Position numbers and translations under genes: made by a program. Shown piece by piece: positions 43,385 to 51,934 of a DNA stretch of 64,000 nt. The DNA is taken from assembly GCF_963518785.1 (NCBI RefSeq), contig NZ_CAUQKJ010000009.1:41407-105406 (forward strand). The letters run 5' to 3'. The stretch is from an uncultured Campylobacter sp. (lineage in GTDB: Bacteria; Campylobacterota; Campylobacteria; Campylobacterales; Campylobacteraceae). Position 1 is the first letter of the stretch; every line of letters begins with the position of its first letter. The notes below the pieces were generated by a model. The model did no database searches. It worked only from the letters and a program-made list of their open reading frames with translations, and was not told the origin of the DNA.

Positions 43385-43771
43385 CTATTTTTTCTCTTTT
43401 ATTTTTGCGACGGCCTCGATCTCTACAAGGCAGCCGAAGTGCAGAGCCGTAGTCGGCACCACGACGCGAGCGGGCTTATGCGCGCCGAAAAATAGCGCGT
43501 ACTGCTCGTCGATCACGTCCCAGTTCTCGACGCCCGGCGTATAGACGCGGCACATCCGCACGTCGCCTTTATCCGCACCTGCGGCGGCGAGCACTGCCGC
43601 GACGTTGCTTAGAGCCTGCGCGGTCTGCGCAGCAAGACCCTCTGGAACGGTTCCCGTGCGCGGATCCACGCTTAGCTGCCCCGAGACGTAGAGCATTCCG
43701 TCGTCGTCTAAGATGCCCGGCGCATAATGCGCCTTTTTCGGCGCGAAACCGCTTGGGTAAATTTCTTTCAT
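43385..43771 (-). CDS. RidA-family enamine/imine deaminase
   Basis: 128-residue RidA/YjgF/UK114 protein. It hydrolyses reactive enamines such as 2-aminoacrylate released by PLP dehydratases. The conserved arginine that binds the carboxylate is Arg102 in KPARVVVP, and acidic residues in LVEIEAVA are at 117-119. YVSGQLSVDP is the family strand. Strong AAGGAG precedes the ATG. It is first in a two-gene unit with the threonine-synthase-like gene, divergent from the YheO-type regulator. Confidence 0.9.
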   Translation of the reverse strand: MKEIYPSGFAPKKAHYAPGILDDDGMLYVSGQLSVDPRTGTVPEGLAAQTAQALSNVAAVLAAAGADKGDVRMCRVYTPGVENWDVIDEQYALFFGAHKPARVVVPTTALHFGCLVEIEAVAKIKEKK

Positions 43772-43892
43772 TTAAGCTCCTTTGCATATAAAATTTTATA
43801 TAATTTTACTCTAAATTTATTAAAAATATATAAGTATTTCTATAAATTTGCAAAAATTCTAAAATTTAATCTAAATTTATAGATTTTTTTAT
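43772..43892. promoter_or_regulatory. AT-rich divergent control region
   Basis: 121 bp of almost pure A/T between ridA and the YheO-type regulator. Several TATAAT-like words occur on both strands (around 43797-43803), so I cannot assign single promoters. It is the expected binding region for the regulator. Confidence 0.4.
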
Positions 43893-44630
43893 ATGAAATT
43901 TCAGGAGCCCGAATTGAACCAACTTTTGCAGACCTTTATACCGACCGCGCACCTTATTAAAAATACGATCGGCGATTGCGAGGTGGTTATCCACGATATG
44001 AGCACGCCGCAAAACTCCGTCGTTTTCGTCCTCGGCGACGTAACGGGCAGGAGGATCGGCCAAAGCTTCGATCATCTGGTAAAGGATGTGTTGCTAAGTA
44101 AAAATTTTGAAAACGACTGCACCGCGAACTACTACTTTACCGCGCAAAACGGCAAGCTCATACGCTCCTCTACTTCGCTGATCCGCGGCGCAGATGGCAA
44201 AGTAGTAGGCGCGCTATGCGTAAATATCGATACTTCAAACGCCATGGCCGCATACAAAGCAATAAAAGATCTACTGCCGAATGCAAAGCTCGATAGCAAG
44301 GAGTTGCAAAGTGTAAATTTTACCGACGGAGGCTGCGATAACGCGGCATTAGACGGGGCGAGCTTAAAGGACGGCGTAAATTTAGAAACGCAAAACTCTA
44401 ACGATTTGCAGCAAAATATCCTTGACATCGTCCAAGACCTGATCGCATCGGCTACGCACGATCTAAATGTGGAGGGGATGAAGAAGGAGGATCGAAAGCG
44501 TATCGTAAAATTCCTCGCGCAAAAAGGAATTTTTGAGGTAAAAGGCGCTGTAGAGCTCGTCGCAAAGGCGCTTAGGACGCAGAAAGTCACGATTTACTCG
44601 TATATGGATGAGGTAAAGAAGGAGAGCTAA
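43893..44630 (+). CDS. YheO-type transcriptional regulator (PAS plus HTH)
   Basis: 245 residues from the ATG. N-terminal YheO-like PAS domain (about 8-120: PTAHLIKNTIGDCEVVIHDMS, GRRIGQSFDHL, a RSSTSLIRGADGKVVGALCVNID end) and a C-terminal DauR-type helix-turn-helix (about 195-243: DRKRIVKFLAQKGIFEVKGA, VAKALRTQKVTIYSYM). Relatives such as DauR repress amino-acid catabolic operons. A TTG at 43914 has AGGAG 6 bases upstream, whereas the ATG at 43893 has none, so the true start may be the TTG (238 residues). Divergent to ridA and the threonine-synthase-like gene, its likely targets. Confidence 0.85.
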   Translation: MKFQEPELNQLLQTFIPTAHLIKNTIGDCEVVIHDMSTPQNSVVFVLGDVTGRRIGQSFDHLVKDVLLSKNFENDCTANYYFTAQNGKLIRSSTSLIRGADGKVVGALCVNIDTSNAMAAYKAIKDLLPNAKLDSKELQSVNFTDGGCDNAALDGASLKDGVNLETQNSNDLQQNILDIVQDLIASATHDLNVEGMKKEDRKRIVKFLAQKGIFEVKGAVELVAKALRTQKVTIYSYMDEVKKES

Positions 44631-44799
44631 CCGCGGTGCATAAATTTGATCTCAAATTTAATAAGCGTTGCGCGTCTTTTTATCAGCGTAGCCATTGGAG
44701 TGGCGCAAATTTTAATCTGAATTGATGAACCGATCAAAAGTGTGATGCGCCAATTCCTAGTTCATGCAGCTGTAGCGCAATAAAAGCAAAACCCATCTA

Positions 44800-46839
44800 T
44801 TACTCAAGCTCGTAGCCCTTCGTGTTCTTTAATTTCTCGTCATAATCGACTCCGTTAGCAATTCGCTTGCGTGAAGCATTAAAATCCTCTCGTATCGGGC
44901 TTTTGCGCTCGTCAAACTCAAGTGGCGCGACACCGATGATATCTGCTAGCAGATGCGCCAAATCATCGCTCATAAAAGGCTTATCTTTCGCCGCAGCTAG
45001 CCTCTGCCACAGCTTAGCATGATCGCTCAAAAACTCGCGCGAGGCTATAAAAAGCAACGGAATTTCATAAGTAAAGCGGCTCTCCATGCCGTGCCCAAGG
45101 CGTCCATTTTCGTATAAATTCTCGCCGTGATCGCTAAGATAAACGATGAGGCTGTCATCACCCGAAAAAATTTTAAAAATTTCATTTACGACAAAATCGT
45201 TGTAAAGCACGCTGTTGTCGTAATACGCGACGACATCTTTCTGCTTGGAAGTAAGTTTTGCCTTTACGTCCGCCGCGCTAAACTTGCCAAAACCCTCGGG
45301 ATAGCGCAGGCTGTAATCCATATGGCTGCCGATGAGATGGATCACGTAGAAATTTCGCTCGCTCTGCCCCGTTTTCGCCCGGTTTATGAGCGGAAGCAGC
45401 ACTCCGTCGGGCTTGATGCGGACGGTTTCATAAAGATTGCTCTTTGAGAGGAAGGATTCCGCGTCCGCGCGATCGGCAGCGCTTTTGGCACTTAGCGCAT
45501 GCGCGCCGAAAGCCTCTTGATTGCTAATCCAAAAGGTGCGGTAGCCACTTAGCTTAAACATATCGATGATGCTAAGGTTGCGAAACCACTCCTTTTTGCG
45601 CTCGCTTTCGTAATCGCTGAAATTTAAAAGCCGCATCAGCACCTGATTAGTCGTGCCGTAAGGCGAGATTGTATCGCTAAATTTTATCAGATTGCCGCTT
45701 GCTTCGAGTTTCTCTAAAAGCGGTGTATTTTTAACACCGTAGCCGTAGAGCGACATATGCCCGCGCTGCAGGCTCTCGCCGATTATTAGGATGATATTTT
45801 TGACGCGAGACTTTTGCGAGGCGGGGTTTGTAGCGGCCTCAGGATTTTTAGAATTTGAAATCGCGCCGGGGCTTTGCGGCGTAGAATTTAAAGTCTCGCC
45901 GGAGCTCTGCGACTCAGCGCCTGAAGCGAACGTAGAATTAAAATTTGCGCCGGAATTTTGCACCTGGGCACTTGATGCGGGCGCGGAATTTTCAGACGCA
46001 GAATCCAAGGCGGCGCTTTGCGGATCTGAATCTGCGCCGCCTTTTAAGACGCTTTCGTTTGCCCGCTTAGCCTCGTCATATCCGAGCTGCACTTCGCGCA
46101 TATCGGTGATGAAATTTTTATCGCTCAGATAGTCTTTTATCGTAAAGGCAAACTCCAGCGGGACGTATTGTGATAGCTTGGTTATATAGCCCTGCCTGCC
46201 TTGGGAAGCTTTGACGGCGATATCTACGCAAAAGATCGTTCCGCAAATGAGATAAATCGCCGCTAACAGCAATCTTAGACCGCTATGCGTTTGCTCCCTC
46301 TTTCTCCGCCCCGCTCTTAGCGCCGCAAAGATGCAGCCAAGTAGCACCGCTAGATATAAAATCGTCGCAGAGTTAAGAAACTGCGAAACAAACTCGCGAG
46401 TCTCGGCTGCATCGGTATGCACAAGCGCGTCGATCGCCACAACGTTGAAGCTTGAGTCGAAATTTACGATCAAAAATAAAGCCACGCTCGCAATTAGCGC
46501 AATTAGCGCTAGTAACACGAATGAAACGAGCTTAAAAAATCGGCCGCTAAGCAGATAGCAGAGGTGAAAGATGAGTAAATTTATGATGAGCACCGCAGAA
46601 AAGCCTTTAAATACATGCGAAAAATGATACCCATTGATCTGATAATGTATCTTAGCCCAGCACGCGAGCAAGCATAGCGCCGTGCTAAGCCAAAACACCC
46701 TCCATACGGGACGTTCTCGCAGTGCAGCAAAAAAACCGCGGTCGATTTTCATAAGCAAGCGCGCCACAAGCCCGCCCACTTTCGTCCGTGCCATAAGCCC
46801 GCCTATATTTGCTAGCGCTACATAAAATTTTTCTCTCAT
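44800..46839 (-). CDS. phosphoethanolamine transferase, sulfatase family (EptA/EptC-like)
   Basis: 679 residues from the preferred start (AGGA 8 bases upstream; a longer frame adds 20 unsupported residues). About five membrane helices lie in the first 220 residues. A Ser/Ala/Asn-rich linker (about 266-346) joins them to a periplasmic sulfatase-fold domain with metal ligands IIGES (Glu355) and SDHGE, and the nucleophile threonine in PYGTTNQV (396-397). Such enzymes add phosphoethanolamine to lipid A, heptose, glycans or flagellar rod protein in Campylobacter. The linker is longer than usual. Confidence 0.85.
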   Translation of the reverse strand: MREKFYVALANIGGLMARTKVGGLVARLLMKIDRGFFAALRERPVWRVFWLSTALCLLACWAKIHYQINGYHFSHVFKGFSAVLIINLLIFHLCYLLSGRFFKLVSFVLLALIALIASVALFLIVNFDSSFNVVAIDALVHTDAAETREFVSQFLNSATILYLAVLLGCIFAALRAGRRKREQTHSGLRLLLAAIYLICGTIFCVDIAVKASQGRQGYITKLSQYVPLEFAFTIKDYLSDKNFITDMREVQLGYDEAKRANESVLKGGADSDPQSAALDSASENSAPASSAQVQNSGANFNSTFASGAESQSSGETLNSTPQSPGAISNSKNPEAATNPASQKSRVKNIILIIGESLQRGHMSLYGYGVKNTPLLEKLEASGNLIKFSDTISPYGTTNQVLMRLLNFSDYESERKKEWFRNLSIIDMFKLSGYRTFWISNQEAFGAHALSAKSAADRADAESFLSKSNLYETVRIKPDGVLLPLINRAKTGQSERNFYVIHLIGSHMDYSLRYPEGFGKFSAADVKAKLTSKQKDVVAYYDNSVLYNDFVVNEIFKIFSGDDSLIVYLSDHGENLYENGRLGHGMESRFTYEIPLLFIASREFLSDHAKLWQRLAAAKDKPFMSDDLAHLLADIIGVAPLEFDERKSPIREDFNASRKRIANGVDYDEKLKNTKGYELE

Positions 46840-47464
46840 TTTATATTTCCTGCCTTGTACGAAGAGACGCGACGACGCGCACTCTGCGTAGCGCGACATG
46901 TTTTCGCTTTAAAATCAAGGCGCAATCTTAGCCGCTTAAAGCTTTGAGCTTGCTTACTTGCGCGCCTTTACGTTTCAAATTTTAAGGCTAATTTTAAAGA
47001 TACGGGCGGGGGTTAGAATTGGACGGCGGAATTTTGAGGCGAAATTCTATGTAAAGCGGATTTATGAGTGAGGTTATGAGACAGAAGCTCCGGAATAAAA
47101 TTATTAAAACGTAATTTCAAAAAATTTAGCTAATTCAAATTTCGAAGCAATATTGTCGCGGGCAAAAATTTTAATAAGATGCGCGGCAAATGGCGCGTTT
47201 TACAACGCTTGCATGCCTCATAAAGCCAGCTACGAGGCTAGAGCAGATAAGAAGCGACCGCGACGCGATATTTTTTAAAATTTTGTGACTAGACCGCAAA
47301 CCGTCACAATAGGTTTCCTTTGATAAAATTTATACACGAAGTGGCTGAGGTAAAATTCCAAGACGCGAGCGATGTAAAATTGTCGAAATCTAATCGTGGG
47401 CAAAATTTCGCACCGATAAAGCGAAAAAATTTTAACTAGCCCAAATCGCCTTTTGGGCAAAATT
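46840..47464. other. gene-free spacer with the map terminator
   Basis: About 625 bp between the phosphoethanolamine transferase start and the map stop. AAATTT-rich; a short open stretch near 47180-47290 lacks a ribosome site. The right end holds the secY-map terminator (47425-47458). The transferase promoter should lie near 46850-46950 but is not clear. Confidence 0.5.
47425..47458 (-). terminator. intrinsic terminator of the S10-spc-secY-map operon
   Basis: On the minus strand GCCCAAA, a 6-base loop and TTTGGGC are followed within 8 bases by a T-run (the A-run at 47425-47429 on the plus strand). It starts 7 bases after the map stop. Confidence 0.7.
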
Positions 47465-48223
47465 CTACGCGACGCTTAGGACTTCTACCTTACCATCGAA
47501 AACCGCCATGCAGTGCTCATAGTGGCTAGTGCGAAGTTCGTCCTTGCTTCTCGTGCTCCACTTATCCTCGGCGATGACCGGCGTGCCGTCCTTTTGGCAG
47601 ATCATCGGCTCGATGCAAAAAACCATGCCGTTTTTGATTTTGGGGCCTGATTTTGGATTGTTGCCCTCTAGATAGTTTGGGATCTCAGGCTCTTCGTGCG
47701 GGTGCTTGCCGATGCCGTGGCCGCAGAAGCCGTATAGCGGCACGAAGCCGCGCGCGCGGATAAATTTCTCGATCTCGAAGCTTAGCTCTTTGAAGTGCAT
47801 CCCTACCCTGATCGTTTTGATGGCAAACTCCAGCGTATCCTTACTGCATGCGATGAGATCTTCGTCGGCTTTTGAAATTTTACCGACGGGCAGGGTGCGT
47901 GCGCTGTCACCGAAATATCCGTTTAGCTTCGAGCCCAAATCGACGCCTAAGATATCGCCCTCCTGCAAGATCGTTTCGTCTGGGATGCCGTGAATGATGA
48001 CTTCGTTTAACGAGAGGCAAGCGGCGTTTGGAAAGCCGTATAGCCCTTTAAAAGCCGGGTACGCACCCTTGGATGTGATGAAATCGTCGATCTTCTTATC
48101 GACTTCGAGCAGGCTAAGACCCGGTTTTATGAATGAAGCTGCATAATCAAGGGCTTGCGCGACGATCCTGTTCGCCGCACGCAGCCCTTCTAAATCTTTT
48201 TTTGTTTTAAGCAAAATTGCCAT
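47465..48223 (-). CDS. map: methionine aminopeptidase, type I
   Basis: Removes the initiator methionine from nascent proteins. 252 residues. Metal ligands are visible in order: GVDLGSKLNGYFGDSART (two aspartates), the GHGIGKHPHEEPEIPNY histidine segment, and the glutamates in FCIEPMI and near the end. It abuts secY with no gap and ends the long ribosomal-protein operon. Confidence 0.96.
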   Translation of the reverse strand: MAILLKTKKDLEGLRAANRIVAQALDYAASFIKPGLSLLEVDKKIDDFITSKGAYPAFKGLYGFPNAACLSLNEVIIHGIPDETILQEGDILGVDLGSKLNGYFGDSARTLPVGKISKADEDLIACSKDTLEFAIKTIRVGMHFKELSFEIEKFIRARGFVPLYGFCGHGIGKHPHEEPEIPNYLEGNNPKSGPKIKNGMVFCIEPMICQKDGTPVIAEDKWSTRSKDELRTSHYEHCMAVFDGKVEVLSVA

Positions 48224-49489
48224 TTATAGCCCGACCGCGCTTAGGGTCTGATATTTGTTCATATAGATCTGCGCTTCTATGCGTCTCATCGTATCAAGAG
48301 CGACGGAGACGACGATCAGCACGCTGGTGCCGCCGAAATAAAACGGCACGCCCATAAATTTAACGAGCAGCCACGGGATGACGGTTACTAGCCCGAGATA
48401 GATCGAACCCCAAAACGTAAGACGGCTGGCGACTTCGTTTAAAAAGCTCGCCGTTCCCTCGCCCGGACGAATGCCCGGGATAAATCCGCCCTGCTTCTTT
48501 AAATTTTCACTAATGTCCTTGGAATTAAAAGCAATTGACGCATAAAAATAAGCGAAAAATATAACCAACACAAAGGTCAAAAAGTTAAAGAAGTAATTGC
48601 TAGGGCTTAGGAAATCGTGGATCTTTTGGATGATCGGATTGGTGCTTGCTTGTAAAATTGTAGTCGGAAACATCAAAATCGCGCTTGCAAAAATAGGCGG
48701 AATGACGCCACTTAAATTTAGCTTGATCGGCACGTAATTCATAATGCGCTTGTTTTGATTCGCCATCAATACCTTGCGCGAAAACGATACTGGAATTCTG
48801 CGTTCGCCTAGCTCCACATATAAAATTGCCCCGATAGTAGCCAGGATAATTAGCACGATCGCGATTAGCTTTAAAACGTTCATTTCGCCGGTATTTACTA
48901 AATTTACAGTACTTCCGATCGCTCTAGGGATGGCACTTACGATACCTGCAAAGATAATAAGGCTGGTGCCGTTACCGACGCCGCGCTGCGTAATCTGCTC
49001 GCCGATCCACATCAAAAGCATGGTGCCTGCCAGCATCGAAATGCACGAGATAAAAACAAACTCGTTGGTATTTTCAGCCATTATCGCAGGCGCTCCGGTC
49101 TGTCCGTGGATGCCCTGTAAGCCGATGCTAACGCCGATGGATTGGACCATAGCGATTGCGATTGTAGCATATCGGATGATCTGCATATATTTCTGCATAC
49201 CGTCGCGCTCTTTTTTGAGTTTGCCTAAATTTGGAAAGGTTGCTGCAAGCAGCTCCATAATGATCGAAGCGGTAATATAAGGCATGATGCCTAGCGAGAT
49301 AACGCTGAATCGCTCCGCCGCGTTACCGCTAAACATATTAAACATTCCAAAAGCGTTGTTGCTATTGTTTTGAAAAAATTGCTTTATAACCTCAACGTCC
49401 ACTCCCGGAACCGGCACGTAAGCTAGCAACCTATAGGCAAAAAGAAAGCCCAAAGTAATGAGAATTTTGTTGCGTAGCGATTTATTCAT
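48224..49489 (-). CDS. secY: Sec translocon subunit SecY
   Basis: Ten-helix membrane channel for protein export. 421 residues. The N-terminus LRNKILITLGFLFAYRLLAYVPVPGVD, the GIMPYITASIIMELL plug/helix-2 region, and the cytoplasmic loop RRIPVSFSRKV with the FIPGIRPG segment are typical. It overlaps rplO by one base and abuts map. Confidence 0.96.
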   Translation of the reverse strand: MNKSLRNKILITLGFLFAYRLLAYVPVPGVDVEVIKQFFQNNSNNAFGMFNMFSGNAAERFSVISLGIMPYITASIIMELLAATFPNLGKLKKERDGMQKYMQIIRYATIAIAMVQSIGVSIGLQGIHGQTGAPAIMAENTNEFVFISCISMLAGTMLLMWIGEQITQRGVGNGTSLIIFAGIVSAIPRAIGSTVNLVNTGEMNVLKLIAIVLIILATIGAILYVELGERRIPVSFSRKVLMANQNKRIMNYVPIKLNLSGVIPPIFASAILMFPTTILQASTNPIIQKIHDFLSPSNYFFNFLTFVLVIFFAYFYASIAFNSKDISENLKKQGGFIPGIRPGEGTASFLNEVASRLTFWGSIYLGLVTVIPWLLVKFMGVPFYFGGTSVLIVVSVALDTMRRIEAQIYMNKYQTLSAVGL

Positions 49490-49890
49490 TATTTTTGTCC
49501 GCTAGACTTTACATTCTCGTCTTTGATCTTGCTAGCGAGCGCTTTTGCGCCTACGCCGATCAGCTTGATCTTTTTAACGGAATTTGAAATTTTATGAACG
49601 GATTTGATGCTTTCGATCGTGATCTCACTAAGATCTTTGATAGCTTCGATTTTATCGACATTGATCACGTAAGGCTTTTCAAATTTAGAAGTAAAACCTA
49701 CCTTTGGAAGCCTTCGCTGAATCGGCTGCTGACCGCCCTCGAAGCCTCTTTTTTCATGAGAGCCGGTACGCGCGGTCTGACCCTTGCCGCCGCGACCCGC
49801 AGTTTTACCTAGGCCGCTTCCTTGACCGCGACCCAAGCGCTTAGTAGCGTGAGTCGAGCCTGGGGCTTTTTTAAGATTTTCTAATCCCAT
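49489..49890 (-). CDS. rplO: 50S ribosomal protein L15
   Basis: 133-residue L15: LENLKKAPGSTHATKRLGRG start, the glycine-rich GRGGKGQTARTGSHEKRGFEGG loop split across positions 30-52, and a C-terminal alpha/beta part that is shorter than in E. coli. It follows rpsE by only 12 bases, so there is no rpmD (L30) gene between them. Confidence 0.95.
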   Translation of the reverse strand: MGLENLKKAPGSTHATKRLGRGQGSGLGKTAGRGGKGQTARTGSHEKRGFEGGQQPIQRRLPKVGFTSKFEKPYVINVDKIEAIKDLSEITIESIKSVHKISNSVKKIKLIGVGAKALASKIKDENVKSSGQK

Positions 49891-49902
49891 CTTTTATCCT
49901 TG

Positions 49903-50352
49903 TTAGTGTTTTAACATGCTAAGAGCTTTCATCGTAGCTCTTACGACATTTGAGGAGTTGTTCGAACCTAGCGATTTGGTGAGGATATCTTTAACACCCG
50001 CAAGCTCTAAAACAGGGCGGACTGAACCGCCAGCGATAACACCGGTACCTTCGCTCGCCGGCTTAAGTAAAATTTTGCTCGCATTGTATTTAACTTCAAT
50101 ATCGTGAGTGATGGTAGAACCGTTTAAATTTACCTTGATAATATTTTTAAACGCATCGTCTACCGCTTTTTTAATCGCGTCGGGAACCTCTTTGGACTTA
50201 CCAAAGCCAAAGCCTACCAAGCCGTTTCTATTGCCTACTACGATAAGAGCCGTAAACCTAAACCTTCTACCGCCTTTAACGACCTTCGTAACCCTACCGA
50301 TATTGACGATTACCTCTTCGAATTCTTCTCTATTATACTTTTCCACAATCAT
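49903..50352 (-). CDS. rpsE: 30S ribosomal protein S5
   Basis: 149-residue S5 with the dsRNA-binding-like N-terminal part (EVIVNIGRVTKVVKGGRRFR) and the C-terminal GTGVIAGGSVRPVLELAGV segment. Near 9 bases after rplR. It takes part in decoding fidelity and mRNA unwinding. Confidence 0.96.
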   Translation of the reverse strand: MIVEKYNREEFEEVIVNIGRVTKVVKGGRRFRFTALIVVGNRNGLVGFGFGKSKEVPDAIKKAVDDAFKNIIKVNLNGSTITHDIEVKYNASKILLKPASEGTGVIAGGSVRPVLELAGVKDILTKSLGSNNSSNVVRATMKALSMLKH

Positions 50353-50361
50353 TCCTTTGGG

Positions 50362-50718
50362 TTATAGTTTGATGCCGTTTTGGCGTAGCGACTCGGCAAA
50401 GCTTGCGATTACGCCGTGATACAAATAGCCATTGCGATCGAAAATCGCTTCAGAAATGCCTTTATCTTTTAGCTTGGAGGCTAAATCTTTAGCTAAGCTA
50501 GCCGCACCCTCTTTGTTCGCCTTTAAATTTAAAACCTTACCGCTGCTGGCGCACAAAGTCGCGCTCGCTGCGTCGTCGATAGCCTGAGCGTAGACCGTTC
50601 TATTGGATTTGAAAATAGAAATTCTAGGGCAAGATGCGACGCCTGAAATTTTAGCGCGAATTCTTCTTTTTCTCTTGATTCGTAAAGAGATCTTTCTTTT
50701 TAATACGTTCTGTGTCAT
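50362..50718 (-). CDS. rplR: 50S ribosomal protein L18
   Basis: 118-residue L18, a 5S rRNA-binding protein of the central protuberance. Recognised by RIRAKISGVASCPRISIFKS and the C-terminal FDRNGYLYHGVIASFAESLRQ-type segment ending NGIKL. Confidence 0.96.
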   Translation of the reverse strand: MTQNVLKRKISLRIKRKRRIRAKISGVASCPRISIFKSNRTVYAQAIDDAASATLCASSGKVLNLKANKEGAASLAKDLASKLKDKGISEAIFDRNGYLYHGVIASFAESLRQNGIKL

Positions 50719-50728
50719 TTCTCAACCC

Positions 50729-51265
50729 TTATTTCTTAGCTGTTTTTCCGGCTTTGCGGATGATATGCTCTTCAAGATACTTGATGCCTTTACCCTTATA
50801 CGGCTCAGGCGGTCTGAATCCTCTGATCTCGGCTGCTACTTGACCTACTTGCTGCTTGTCGTCGCCTTTGATGGTTACGACGTTTTTATCTACGGAAATT
50901 TCGATTCCCTTTGGAGATTCAAAATTTATCGGATGCGAAAAGCCCAAATTTAGCTCAAGTACCTTGCCCTTCATCGCGGCTCTATAGCCGACGCCGTTGA
51001 TTTCGAGCTGTTTTGAAAAGCCCTCGGTAAGACCAAGGACGATATTGTTGGCTAAAGCGCGGTATGTTCCCCAATACGCCCTGCTCTGTCTATCCTCGCC
51101 CTTAGGTGAGAATTCTATCTTTCCGTCTTCGATTTTTACATCGACATGACCTTTTAAATCAAGCTCTTTTTCGTTATTCGATTTTTTAAATTTTAACAAC
51201 GAGCCGTCGATTTTGACCTCTAAGCCGTTTGGAATAGAGATCGGTTTTTTACCAATTCTTGACAT
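50729..51265 (-). CDS. rplF: 50S ribosomal protein L6
   Basis: 178-residue L6: MSRIGKKPISIPNGLEVKID start, two similar alpha/beta domains, and the C-terminal GFRPPEPYKGKGIKYLEEHI signature. It is separated from rpsH by a 77-base gap containing a hairpin, the longest gap in this operon. Confidence 0.96.
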   Translation of the reverse strand: MSRIGKKPISIPNGLEVKIDGSLLKFKKSNNEKELDLKGHVDVKIEDGKIEFSPKGEDRQSRAYWGTYRALANNIVLGLTEGFSKQLEINGVGYRAAMKGKVLELNLGFSHPINFESPKGIEISVDKNVVTIKGDDKQQVGQVAAEIRGFRPPEPYKGKGIKYLEEHIIRKAGKTAKK

Positions 51266-51294
51266 AATTTTCCTTTTTATTTGTCTAGGGTATG

Positions 51295-51336
51295 TCTACT
51301 TTTACGAATGGATACCACAATGCCATAAAAAGTAGA
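51295..51336 (-). promoter_or_regulatory. hairpin in the rpsH-rplF gap
   Basis: TCTACTTTT (51295-51303) and its exact complement AAAAGTAGA (51328-51336) enclose a smaller ATGG/CCAT stem. The 77-base gap is exceptional in an operon with gaps of 0-15 bases. It could be an RNA-processing or ribosomal-protein-binding site. Confidence 0.5.
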
Positions 51337-51342
51337 AACTTC

Positions 51343-51738
51343 TTACCAGATCGTGCAAAGCACTTCGCCGCCGACGCCGGCTTTGTGCGCGTCGATACCG
51401 CTCATAACACCTTTGCTTGTGCTAACGACGACAGTTCCGTAGCCGTTTTTGAAGCGCTTGATCTCGTCTTTGCCTTGATATACACGGCGACCCGGAGTCG
51501 AAATTCTTTTAACTTCGTTTATCACGCTCCTGCCCTTTTCGTCGTATTTAAGCACTACGTTGATGATCTTTTTATTGTTTTCCTCTACTACGTTGTAGCT
51601 CTCGATATAGCCCTTCTCGGCTAAAATTTTAAGCATAGCCTCAACGACGTTTGAGTGAAAAAGCTTAGTCGTATCTAGCCTTCGCATCGCAGCATTTCTG
51701 ATGCGAGTTAGTCCATCTGAAATAAGATCGTTAATCAT
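51343..51738 (-). CDS. rpsH: 30S ribosomal protein S8
   Basis: 131-residue S8: MINDLISDGLTRIRNAAMRR start and C-terminal STSKGVMSGIDAHKAGVGGE segment. S8 binds the central domain of 16S rRNA and in E. coli represses the spc operon. It follows rpsN by 9 bases. Confidence 0.96.
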   Translation of the reverse strand: MINDLISDGLTRIRNAAMRRLDTTKLFHSNVVEAMLKILAEKGYIESYNVVEENNKKIINVVLKYDEKGRSVINEVKRISTPGRRVYQGKDEIKRFKNGYGTVVVSTSKGVMSGIDAHKAGVGGEVLCTIW

Positions 51739-51747
51739 CTCTTCTCC

Positions 51748-51933
51748 TTACCAGCTTGCTTTTTTTAGACCCGGGATCAAGCCCTCATTTGCCATCTTGC
51801 GAAGGCAAACGCGACAAATTCCAAAATCCTTATAAACGGAGTGCGGACGACCGCAAATTTGACATCTGGTATATGCGCGAGTGCTAAATTTAGCGGGGCG
51901 TTTCGCCTTGGCTACCATTGATTTTTTTGCCAT
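51748..51933 (-). CDS. rpsN: 30S ribosomal protein S14, zinc type
   Basis: 61-residue zinc-binding S14: MAKKSMVAKAKRPAKFS start and four cysteines in RCQICGRP and GICRVCLRK. The start at 51933 is used because AAGGAAAATGAT lies upstream within the rplE end; six extra in-frame codons upstream belong to rplE sequence in another frame. Confidence 0.95.
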   Translation of the reverse strand: MAKKSMVAKAKRPAKFSTRAYTRCQICGRPHSVYKDFGICRVCLRKMANEGLIPGLKKASW

Positions 51934-51934
51934 A

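Noticed and set aside
47275..47460. 61-codon minus-strand ORF after map
   Set aside because: Its start lies in the map terminator hairpin, there is no ribosome site, and it overlaps the T-run.
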